NCBI GenBank assembly: GCA_028876035.1
Contig: JAGWTK010000299.1
Location: 1-5,467, forward strand
Direction: 5' to 3'
From: Bacteroidota bacterium
GTDB lineage: Bacteria > Bacteroidota > Bacteroidia > Chitinophagales > Chitinophagaceae
DNA length: 5,467 bases
The notes under the pieces were generated by a model. That model was not told the origin of the DNA and made no database searches. It was given only the letters and a program-made list of their open reading frames with translations. Position numbers and translations under genes: made by a program. Below, piece by piece: positions 1 through 5,166 of this stretch; within the stretch, counting starts at the first letter, position 1, and each line of letters begins with the position of its first letter.

Positions 1-174
1 GAAGTGAGCTGGAAACGACTCGAAACCCTGGAAGGGGTACTGAAGGAAGGCGATACGGTGAAAGTAAAGCTCGTAGGTACTGATCCAAAAACAGGCAAAT
101 TCAAATTATCAAGAAAGGCCCTGTTGCCAAAGCCCGACGGGCAGCCGCAGCAACGCCAGCAGGATAATCAATAA
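1..174 (+). CDS. pnp: Polyribonucleotide nucleotidyltransferase (PNPase), C-terminal fragment
   Basis: The open frame enters from the left edge and encodes the last 57 residues of a protein before TAA at 172-174. The visible part looks like the second half of an S1 RNA-binding domain: a VLKEGDTVKVKLVG strand region (about residues 13-26), then DPKTGKFKLSRKALLPKP (28-45), then a short Gln-rich polar tail. The -EGD-V-VK- and K-KLSRK signatures are typical of the S1 domain that ends PNPase, the phosphorolytic 3'-5' exoribonuclease of RNA decay, and the -LLPKP ending resembles Bacteroidota PNPase from memory. The catalytic RNase PH and KH domains lie outside the window. Another S1-domain protein, such as ribosomal protein S1, cannot be fully excluded. 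A strong terminator follows 18 bp after the stop, so this gene ends its transcription unit. Confidence 0.8.
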   Translation, partial: EVSWKRLETLEGVLKEGDTVKVKLVGTDPKTGKFKLSRKALLPKPDGQPQQRQQDNQ

Positions 175-192
175 TCCTGGAGACATATTCGG

Positions 193-220
193 AAACCCGG
201 TTCACAGGACCGGGTTTTTT
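193..220 (+). terminator. Intrinsic terminator of pnp
   Basis: A perfect 9-bp stem, AAACCCGGT (193-201) against ACCGGGTTT (209-217), encloses a 7-nt loop. It runs into six T residues at 215-220 with more T after one A. The GC core and U-tract are those of a Rho-independent terminator. It lies 18 bp after the pnp stop and only 28 bp before the prmA start, so any prmA promoter must sit within or just after it, or prmA depends on read-through. Confidence 0.9.
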
Positions 221-248
221 ATTTAGATTGTATACCCCGTTAATCATC

Positions 249-1073
249 ATGCCCGACTATCTGCAGCTAAACATTGCCGTTACAGACAAGCAAGAACGTG
301 AAATACTCGTGGCCCTGCTCAGTGAGTTTGATGCGATTGGCTTTGAAGAGACACATAACTGTTTACAGGTAGTGCTAAGGGCCGGTGACCCGGGTCTCGG
401 TGATATCGAAATCCTGCTCAATGACCGAAAGCTGACCTGGTCATCTGTGCCAATCAAAGAAGAGAATTGGAATGCAAGATGGGAGTCGGGTTTTGAACCG
501 GTACGTATTCGTGATTTTTGCAGTATCCGGGCCGCTTTTCATTCGCCGTTGCAACCGCCAACAGAACACGAAATTGTAATAACTCCCAGGATGAGTTTTG
601 GCACAGGGCATCATGCGACCACCTGGCTGATGGTGGATGCTATGGAGCGGGTGGCAATGCATGGTAAAACCGTGTTCGACTTTGGAACAGGCACCGGCGT
701 TTTGGCAATACTTGCTGCGAAAATGGGAGCGTCCGCAGTAACGGCGATCGATAACGACAACTGGAGTATCGAAAATTCTATCGATAATTTTAAATTAAAT
801 AATTGCGATGAAATATTGGTTTTCAATAAAGAGTCAATCTCTGAATTTGGTCGCTTTGATCTAATCCTGGCGAATATCAACCGTCATGTCATCCTCGCGC
901 AGTTACCGGCCATGCAACAACATCTGGCTCCGGGCGGCGTTCTATTGGCCAGTGGCCTGTTAAAGGCGGATAGTACGGTTGTACTGCGGGCGGCCCTGGA
1001 AGCTGGCCTGGATTGTGTGGAAGAAACCTGCCGGGAAGACTGGATTTGTCTGCGCCTGCAACACCCAAAATAA
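249..1073 (+). CDS. prmA: Ribosomal protein L11 methyltransferase PrmA
   Basis: This 274-aa protein is a class I SAM-dependent methyltransferase that, by family, trimethylates ribosomal protein L11 in the cytoplasm. An N-terminal L11-recognition domain (about residues 1-60) leads to the linker motif ENWNARWESGFEPV (72-85). MSFGTGHHATT (115-125) follows. Motif I of the Rossmann fold is DFGTGTGVLAILA (144-156), and the acidic loop AIDND (166-170) should bind the SAM ribose. The NINR motif (209-212), which corresponds to the NPPY-type position in other methyltransferases, is a PrmA hallmark. ATG at 249 is preferred over an in-frame TTG at 228, because the family starts close to the first beta strand (MPDYLQLNIAV) and the TTG sits just after the pnp terminator. 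There is no clear Shine-Dalgarno sequence. No terminator is seen before plsY, 61 bp downstream, so co-transcription is possible. Confidence 0.95.
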   Translation: MPDYLQLNIAVTDKQEREILVALLSEFDAIGFEETHNCLQVVLRAGDPGLGDIEILLNDRKLTWSSVPIKEENWNARWESGFEPVRIRDFCSIRAAFHSPLQPPTEHEIVITPRMSFGTGHHATTWLMVDAMERVAMHGKTVFDFGTGTGVLAILAAKMGASAVTAIDNDNWSIENSIDNFKLNNCDEILVFNKESISEFGRFDLILANINRHVILAQLPAMQQHLAPGGVLLASGLLKADSTVVLRAALEAGLDCVEETCREDWICLRLQHPK

Positions 1074-1134
1074 TCGCTCCTGAATTGGGACGATTTAGTT
1101 ATTTTCGTAAAGCAAGCTTCAACCAATATTTCTG

Positions 1135-1797
1135 ATGAAGGAAGTGATAATCATTTTATTGGCCTACCTGATTGGCTCCCTGCCAACAGCCGTTTGGGTG
1201 AGCCGGTATTTTTTCAATATTGATATCCGCGAATACGGAAGTGGCAACGCCGGTGCCACGAATACATTCCGCATCCTGGGCAAGAAATGGGGCGCGCTGG
1301 TGATGGTGGTAGATATGCTGAAAGGGTTATTGGCCGTGAAACTGGTGTGGTTGCTCCCCTATTATTTTAGCCTCGATCATGAAGTTGCCCGTTACAGCAT
1401 GCAAATTGGATTGGGTATGGCCGCAGTGATTGGCCATATTTATCCTATCTGGGCCGATTTCCGCGGCGGCAAAGGCGTGGCTACGTTGTTCGGACTGGTC
1501 CTGGGAATTTCACCCTGGTCGGCCCTTTGTTGCAGCGGGGTCTTCCTGCTGGTTTTGTACCTCACCCGTTTTGTTTCATTGAGCTCCATCCTGGCCAGTG
1601 TGGCCTTCCCCGTGTTTATACTCGTCATCTTTAACGTGGATAACCAGGCCTACCGCATATTTGCCGTAGCGGTGGCATTGCTGGTGATTCTGACGCATCA
1701 GAAGAATATCGGGCGTCTGATTCGGGGCAATGAAAGTAAAGTACCGATTTTGAAATACCGCGACCGAAGGAAGCAACGGCGGTCGGGCGCGAAATAA
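1135..1797 (+). CDS. plsY: Acyl-phosphate:glycerol-3-phosphate acyltransferase PlsY
   Basis: PlsY transfers the acyl group from acyl-phosphate to position 1 of glycerol-3-phosphate, the first membrane step of phospholipid synthesis, and works with PlsX (not in this window). The 220-aa protein is a multi-pass membrane protein. Hydrophobic segments are visible near residues 3-22, 54-75, 88-105, 115-145 and 150-190. All three family motifs are present: GSGNAGATN (35-43), GHIYPIWADFRGGKGVAT (100-117) and THQKNIGRLIRGNE (187-200). The C-terminus is strongly basic (RDRRKQRRSGAK, 209-220), consistent with a cytoplasmic end. Length is slightly above the usual 200 or so residues. ATG at 1135 places the first transmembrane helix directly at the N-terminus, as in the family. 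There is no evident Shine-Dalgarno site. It may be read from the same transcript as prmA and ends at a terminator 10 bp downstream. Confidence 0.96.
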   Translation: MKEVIIILLAYLIGSLPTAVWVSRYFFNIDIREYGSGNAGATNTFRILGKKWGALVMVVDMLKGLLAVKLVWLLPYYFSLDHEVARYSMQIGLGMAAVIGHIYPIWADFRGGKGVATLFGLVLGISPWSALCCSGVFLLVLYLTRFVSLSSILASVAFPVFILVIFNVDNQAYRIFAVAVALLVILTHQKNIGRLIRGNESKVPILKYRDRRKQRRSGAK

Positions 1798-1807
1798 TTG
1801 TATGATA

Positions 1808-1842
1808 AAAAGGATCGGTGACAACTGGTCCTTTTGTTTTTT
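1808..1842 (+). terminator. Intrinsic terminator of plsY
   Basis: AAAAGGATC (1808-1816) pairs with GGTCCTTTT (1827-1835), with one T-G wobble. The stem can be extended inward to position 1819 against 1824, leaving a GACA tetraloop. A T-rich tail follows (TTTTG then TTTTTT, to 1842). It begins 10 bp after the plsY stop and separates plsY from the downstream metalloprotease gene. Confidence 0.85.
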
Positions 1843-1892
1843 CATCTCTTATCTTGGTACGACAATTGATTTTTGGATTTAAAAAAGAACCA

Positions 1893-2711
1893 ATGAGAAT
1901 TCGAAATTTCCTGGTGGCATGCCTGGCAGGCAGTTGTTTTTTTGCCGGCTGTTCCCGTAACGCAGTCACAGGCCGCAACCAGCTTAAGCTTTTATCAGAC
2001 GCAGAGGTACAAACCATGGCCGCATCTGAATACCAGCAGTTTCTTTCTTCGAATAAGGTTGTCAGTTCTGCAGTAAGTAAAGACGCAGAAATGGTGCGCC
2101 GTGTGGGTGGACGCCTGACGGCGGCGATTACCGCGTATTACAAAGCGCAGGGTAAACCCAATGTGCTGGATGGATATCAATGGGAATATAACCTGGTCGA
2201 CTCAAAAGAGGTAAATGCCTGGTGCATGCCGGGAGGAAAGATTGTGGTATATACCGGCCTTCTGCCAATTACACAAAATGAAGCAGCCCTCGCGGTAGTG
2301 ATGGGGCATGAAATTACCCATGCACTGGCCCAGCATGGTAACGAAAGAATGAGCATGGGGCTGGTTCAACAGTTGGGCGGGGTGGCGCTTTCTGTAGCCC
2401 TTGCCAACAAACCCGCAGAAACCCAGAATATGTTCATGAGCGCTTATGGGATAGGCAGCCAGGTGGGTGTTATGTTGCCTTTCTCAAGAAAAGATGAGTA
2501 TGAAGCCGATAAGTTTGGGTTGAACTTTGCGGCCATGGCCGGTTACAACCCACAGGAAGCCATTGCACTATGGCAAAGAATGGAAGCAGCCGCCGGCAGC
2601 AACAAACCGCCGGAATTCCTGAGCACCCACCCATCGGAAGGTAACCGGATTGAGCGCCTCAAAGAGCAAATGCCCGAGGCTTTGAAGTATTACAAACCCA
2701 TGGGTCGTTAA
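1893..2711 (+). CDS. M48-family zinc metalloprotease, putative lipoprotein
   Basis: This 272-aa protein is a peptidase-M48 member of the LoiP/BepA-like secreted type, probably acting in envelope protein quality control. It starts with a short basic end and hydrophobic signal, ending in a lipobox-like FAGC with the putative lipidated Cys at residue 20. The sequence after it (VTGRNQL, 25-31) is typical of M48 lipoproteins. The zinc site is HEITH (139-143); its two histidines and Glu140 are metal ligands and catalytic base. A downstream ExxAD motif (EYEAD, 202-206) should supply the third ligand. STHPSEGNRIERL (244-256) is the conserved HPxxxxR block. ATG at 1893 was chosen because it gives a proper signal peptide; in-frame starts upstream lie inside the plsY terminator. 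The gene is flanked by terminators on both sides, so it is probably monocistronic. Substrate is unknown. BepA-type TPR repeats are absent. Confidence 0.92.
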   Translation: MRIRNFLVACLAGSCFFAGCSRNAVTGRNQLKLLSDAEVQTMAASEYQQFLSSNKVVSSAVSKDAEMVRRVGGRLTAAITAYYKAQGKPNVLDGYQWEYNLVDSKEVNAWCMPGGKIVVYTGLLPITQNEAALAVVMGHEITHALAQHGNERMSMGLVQQLGGVALSVALANKPAETQNMFMSAYGIGSQVGVMLPFSRKDEYEADKFGLNFAAMAGYNPQEAIALWQRMEAAAGSNKPPEFLSTHPSEGNRIERLKEQMPEALKYYKPMGR

Positions 2712-2751
2712 TTCACTATGAAATAATGATTTAAATCAACGAAAAACAATG

Positions 2752-2778
2752 AACCACCGGCCATTCCGGTGGTTTTTT
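2752..2778 (+). terminator. Intrinsic terminator of the M48 protease gene
   Basis: A perfect 9-bp stem, AACCACCGG (2752-2760) against CCGGTGGTT (2766-2774), encloses a 5-nt CCATT loop and is followed by a T-run to 2778. It starts 40 bp after the protease stop codon and precedes the promoter of the next gene. Confidence 0.92.
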
Positions 2779-2791
2779 ATGCCTTCCACGC

Positions 2792-2822
2792 TGGTGTTTC
2801 ACGCAAGAATGTGTTAACTTTG
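2792..2822 (+). promoter_or_regulatory. Bacteroidota-type promoter for the DUF3052-like gene
   Basis: TAACTTTG at 2815-2822 is an exact match to the Bacteroidota -7 consensus TAnnTTTG. A TGG at 2792-2794 lies 20 nt upstream, one mismatch from the TTG of the -33 element. The site sits between the preceding terminator and the ATG at 2864, so it would give a leader of roughly 35 nt. The leader is A-rich with no Shine-Dalgarno sequence, as is usual in this phylum. The -7 match is directly visible; activity is inferred. Confidence 0.6.
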
Positions 2823-2863
2823 TAGCCCCCTTCAAAACACCCAAACCCAAAAATTTCTAAAAT

Positions 2864-3307
2864 ATGTCTCAAACACTGTTTGAAAAACTCCTCTTGCAGG
2901 ACGAAAGAAATTTGCTGATTCAGGGGCTTCCTTCTTCGATTGAAAAACAGTTTGCCAAATTATCGTTTTCAAAAAATGTGACACCGCTGCTCAAAACCCG
3001 TAAAATTGACTTTGCGTTAATTTTTGCAGTAAGCGAGAATCAATTGAGTGGCATTCTCAGGGAGGTTTTACCTGTTTTAAAAAATGAGGCAAAATTGTGG
3101 ATTGCTTATCCCAAGGCTACCTCTAAAATTGCTACTAACCTAAACCGGAATTGCAGCTGGAACTGTATTACCGGTGAAGGGTATGAAGATCTGGACAAGG
3201 TGGAGCTGGACAATGTTTGGGTGGCCAGTCGCTTTATCAAAGCCCGGGCTATTCTTACGGGCGTTGGTCCAAAAGCAACCCGCGTTCGCCAGGTTGAAAA
3301 GGTTTAA
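2864..3307 (+). CDS. DUF3052-like protein of unknown function
   Basis: This is a 147-aa soluble protein with no signal peptide or membrane segment. The order of elements resembles DUF3052: an N-terminal KLLLQDERNLLIQGLPSSI block (8-26), a hydrophobic strand IDFALIFAVS (48-57), a helix, then LWIAYPKATSKIATNLNRN (78-96), and VELDNVWVASRFIKAR (113-128). The W-x-x-YPK-x-x-S-x-I-x-x-(D/N)L block followed by a D-x-W-x-x-x-(R/K)F strand is what I recall of that family. The fold looks like a degenerate Rossmann or methyltransferase-like domain without a glycine-rich SAM loop. The assignment is from memory and tentative, and no function is known. It has its own promoter and terminator. It reads as somewhat more A/T-rich than its neighbours, but this was judged by eye. 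The ATG is preceded by an A-rich leader. Confidence 0.85.
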   Translation: MSQTLFEKLLLQDERNLLIQGLPSSIEKQFAKLSFSKNVTPLLKTRKIDFALIFAVSENQLSGILREVLPVLKNEAKLWIAYPKATSKIATNLNRNCSWNCITGEGYEDLDKVELDNVWVASRFIKARAILTGVGPKATRVRQVEKV

Positions 3308-3330
3308 TTTTTGCCATTAATGAATGTATG

Positions 3331-3359
3331 AGCGGCCTTCAGGGGCCGCTTTATTTTTT
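3331..3359 (+). terminator. Intrinsic terminator after the DUF3052-like gene, abutting the CYTH gene start
   Basis: AGCGGCC (3331-3337) pairs with GGCCGCT (3344-3350) around a 6-nt loop, followed by TTATTTTTT to 3359. The stem is a short but very GC-rich 7 bp. The T-tract ends only 6 nt before the ATG of the next gene (3366), so the element is also in, or immediately upstream of, that gene's leader. Confidence 0.85.
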
Positions 3360-3365
3360 GCAACT

Positions 3366-3899
3366 ATGTCATTTATCAACATCGAAATCAAAGCGCGTAC
3401 AAAACAGTCGGCTATGATACGCGACTATCTATTGTCCCATGATGCTGAATCAAGAGGGACGGATATGCAAACGGACACCTATTTCAACGTGAACCAGGGT
3501 AGGCTAAAACTCCGTGAAGGCAATATTGAAAACAACCTCATCTTTTATCAGCGCGCCGATCAGGCCGGCCCCAAACAGTCCAACTTTAGCCTGCTTCCCG
3601 CAGCAGACCCTGTTATCCTGAAGTCGATACTAACACAGGCCTTAGGTATAAAGGTAGTAGTAGCCAAGAAGCGTGAGATCTACTTCATCAACAATGTGAA
3701 GTTTCATCTCGATAGCCTGGAGGGCTTGGGAGAATTTGTGGAGATAGAAGCCAGCAACCGGTATGCGCCTGTTTCCCTTGATGAACTCAGGCAGCAATGC
3801 GATTTCTATATGCAGGCCTTTGGGATAGCCGCTGAAGACCTGTTAACGCAGTCGTACAGCGACATGCTCCTGGTGGATGCAGCGGCTAAGAATAGGTAA
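3366..3899 (+). CDS. CYTH domain protein (class IV adenylate cyclase / triphosphatase-like)
   Basis: This 177-aa cytoplasmic protein belongs to the CYTH superfamily (CyaB adenylate cyclase, thiamine triphosphatase, inorganic triphosphatase), whose members bind triphosphates and metal in a beta-barrel tunnel. Visible features are the N-terminal NIEIKAR (5-11) at the place of the ExExK signature, DTYFNV (37-42), RLKLREG (46-52), the basic AKKREIYF (100-107) and FHLDSLEGLGEFVEIE (113-128), which holds the usual D, E and E-x-E residues. The first Glu of ExExK is Asn5 here. Similar Bacteroidota proteins, as I recall, share this. The real substrate cannot be read from sequence. ATG at 3366 was chosen because an in-frame ATG at 3324 would put the terminator hairpin inside the coding region, and MSFINIEIK matches the family start. 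The 3' end overlaps purM tail to tail by 14 bp. Confidence 0.92.
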   Translation: MSFINIEIKARTKQSAMIRDYLLSHDAESRGTDMQTDTYFNVNQGRLKLREGNIENNLIFYQRADQAGPKQSNFSLLPAADPVILKSILTQALGIKVVVAKKREIYFINNVKFHLDSLEGLGEFVEIEASNRYAPVSLDELRQQCDFYMQAFGIAAEDLLTQSYSDMLLVDAAAKNR

Positions 3900-5085
3900 T
3901 CTGCTCACTACCTGTTTCGAGTACGAGTTCTTTTTTAGCGGATGCGCTAACATGCCCCGTAACCTGTGCCTGGATCCCCAGCGCAGCTGCCATGCCGATC
4001 AGGTCGGATGCGGCGGCGGGTTCAGTAAACACTTCCAGGCGGCAGCCCATATTAAACACCTGGTACATCTCGCGGCTGTCGGAACCCGAAGATTTTCTGA
4101 TCAGGTCGAATACCGGTGGAACCGGCAGCATATTGTCTTTGACAATGCGGAACTCACCCGGCAGGTATTTCATGCATTTGGTTTGTCCGCCTCCACTGCA
4201 ATGAATCAAGCCATGTATCGAATCAAAGCGCTGTTCGAGCAATTGCTTCAGCAGGGGCGCATAGGTGCGGGTGGGGGAGAGGATCAGATCGGCAATCCGC
4301 AGGCTACTGCCTTCAGGCACCGTGCCCGATGCATAGCCCGGGTTGGGTAATTCGTCGTGGAAGCGATAGGGACCAATGTAGGCTACATCATCCGGCATTC
4401 CTGTATCGTATGATTCGGTGAAACGCTGCGCATAAGATTTGTTCAACATGTCGTGCCTGGCACTGGTAAGTCCATTACTGCCGATACCGCTGTTGAAAAA
4501 GTTTTCATATACGGCCTGACCATAGCTGGCGAAACCAACGATTACATCGCCTGATTTAATCTTATCGTTACTCACAATACGGTGTACGGGCCACCTGGCC
4601 GACATGGTGCCATTCACAGCAATGGTGCGCACCACATCACCCACATCAGCCGTTTCACCCCCGAGGTAGTGAATGTTTATGCCAAAGTCAGCAAGTGTTT
4701 CGAATAATTCCTGCGTTCCGTTGATAACCGCTTCAAGAATTTCTGCGGGGATCAGGCGCTTATTACGGTCAATGGTAGACGAAAAAAGGATATTGTCATA
4801 GATGCCGGCGCAGAGTAAATCGTCCAGGTTCATTACCACTGCATCCTGCGCAATGCCCTTCCATACTGCTGTATCGCCGGTCTCTTTCCAGTACAGGTAA
4901 GCCAGGATGCTTTTTGTGCCGGCACCGTCGGCGTGCATCACATTTACCCAGTCTTTATCCCCCCCCAGGTGGTCGGGATATAATTTGCAAAACGCATGGG
5001 GAAAAAGGCCCTGGTTCAGCCGGGCAGTCGCGCGGTGTACTTCTTCTTTTTGCGCCGATACGCCTCTCCGGGAATATAGACTCAT
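3886..5085 (-). CDS. purM: Phosphoribosylformylglycinamidine cyclo-ligase (AIR synthetase), PurM
   Basis: PurM converts FGAM and ATP to aminoimidazole ribonucleotide, step five of purine biosynthesis, in the cytoplasm. The 399-aa protein has the AIRS N- and C-domain layout. HADGAGTKS (51-59) corresponds to the conserved DGVGTK block. DDLLCAG (88-94), LGGETADVGD (141-150), GSNGLTSAR (202-210), LSPTRTY (269-275), HCSGGGQTK (295-303) and MYQVFNMGC (340-348) follow in the expected order. It is longer than the roughly 345-aa E. coli enzyme, partly through a longer segment between residues 210 and 265. The N-terminus (SRRGVSAQKEEVH) differs from the classical SYKDAGVDI type. This long form is, from memory, the normal one in Bacteroidota. 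ATG at 5085 gives the family start. It is transcribed divergently from ribF, with a -7-like element 17 bp upstream, and its end overlaps the CYTH gene. Confidence 0.92.
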   Translation of the reverse strand: MSLYSRRGVSAQKEEVHRATARLNQGLFPHAFCKLYPDHLGGDKDWVNVMHADGAGTKSILAYLYWKETGDTAVWKGIAQDAVVMNLDDLLCAGIYDNILFSSTIDRNKRLIPAEILEAVINGTQELFETLADFGINIHYLGGETADVGDVVRTIAVNGTMSARWPVHRIVSNDKIKSGDVIVGFASYGQAVYENFFNSGIGSNGLTSARHDMLNKSYAQRFTESYDTGMPDDVAYIGPYRFHDELPNPGYASGTVPEGSSLRIADLILSPTRTYAPLLKQLLEQRFDSIHGLIHCSGGGQTKCMKYLPGEFRIVKDNMLPVPPVFDLIRKSSGSDSREMYQVFNMGCRLEVFTEPAAASDLIGMAAALGIQAQVTGHVSASAKKELVLETGSEQITYS

Positions 5086-5101
5086 ACTGGGGTTTAAGCG
5101 G

Positions 5102-5132
5102 CAAAACTAAATATTCGGGTTTCAATTATCAA
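5102..5132 (-). promoter_or_regulatory. purM promoter (TTG-N20-TAGTTTTG)
   Basis: On the minus strand, TAGTTTTG (complement of 5102-5109) fits the TAnnTTTG consensus exactly. A TTG (complement of 5130-5132) lies 20 nt upstream of it, the spacing expected for a Bacteroidota -33 element. The start of transcription would fall near 5095-5098, about 10 nt before the purM ATG, giving a very short leader. Sequence match is seen; activity is inferred. Confidence 0.65.
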
Positions 5133-5146
5133 TTTCATTTATCTAT

Positions 5147-5154
5147 TAGTTTTG
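5147..5154 (+). promoter_or_regulatory. ribF promoter -7 element
   Basis: TAGTTTTG matches TAnnTTTG exactly and lies 12 bp before the ribF ATG, so the leader would be about 10 nt or less. No exact TTG is found at the -33 distance; the nearest candidate is TTC at 5121-5123, with a 23-nt spacing. The promoter is therefore supported mainly by its -7 box and its position. Confidence 0.55.
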
Positions 5155-5166
5155 CACCACTTTAGG

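Larger units (their letters stand above)
5101..5155. repeat. 10-bp inverted repeat carrying both divergent -7 elements
   Basis: GCAAAACTAA at 5101-5110 is the exact reverse complement of TTAGTTTTGC at 5146-5155, separated by 35 bp. Each arm contains a TAGTTTTG -7 box, one per strand, so the dyad is probably explained by two matched promoters facing apart. A shared operator is the alternative. The 35-bp spacer is A/T-rich. Confidence 0.7.

Noticed and set aside
228..248. In-frame TTG that would extend prmA by 7 residues.
   Set aside because: It lies just past the pnp terminator T-tract, is a rare start codon, and the family start fits ATG at 249.
441..1126. Several - strand open frames of 73-89 codons across prmA.
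   Set aside because: They are shadows of the conserved prmA frame, with compositions unlike real proteins and no start signals.
1074..1134. TATTTTCG at 1100-1107 as a plsY promoter.
   Set aside because: It has one mismatch and the nearest TTG is only 12 nt upstream. Co-transcription with prmA is equally likely.
1818..1892. Upstream in-frame GTG start for the M48 protease, adding 25 residues.
   Set aside because: It begins inside the plsY terminator hairpin and would bury the lipoprotein signal peptide that begins at 1893.
1843..1892. TATCTTGG (1850-1857) and GATTTTTG (1868-1875) as -7 elements for the M48 protease gene.
   Set aside because: Each has one mismatch to TAnnTTTG and no TTG at a suitable -33 spacing, so neither is strong enough to call, although a promoter must exist near here.
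3324..3365. Upstream in-frame ATG for the CYTH gene, adding 14 residues.
   Set aside because: The extension translates the terminator hairpin and T-tract; the family start matches ATG at 3366.
3935..3950. Hairpin TTAGCG/CGCTAA with a GATG loop beside a T-run, considered as a terminator for purM or the CYTH gene.
   Set aside because: The T-run precedes the hairpin on the + strand and becomes an A-run after it on the - strand, so the geometry is wrong on both strands. It also lies inside purM coding sequence.
3877..4350. A 157-codon + strand open frame overlapping the 3' part of purM.
   Set aside because: It is antisense to well-conserved PurM motifs, its translation resembles no family I know, and it overlaps the end of the CYTH gene.
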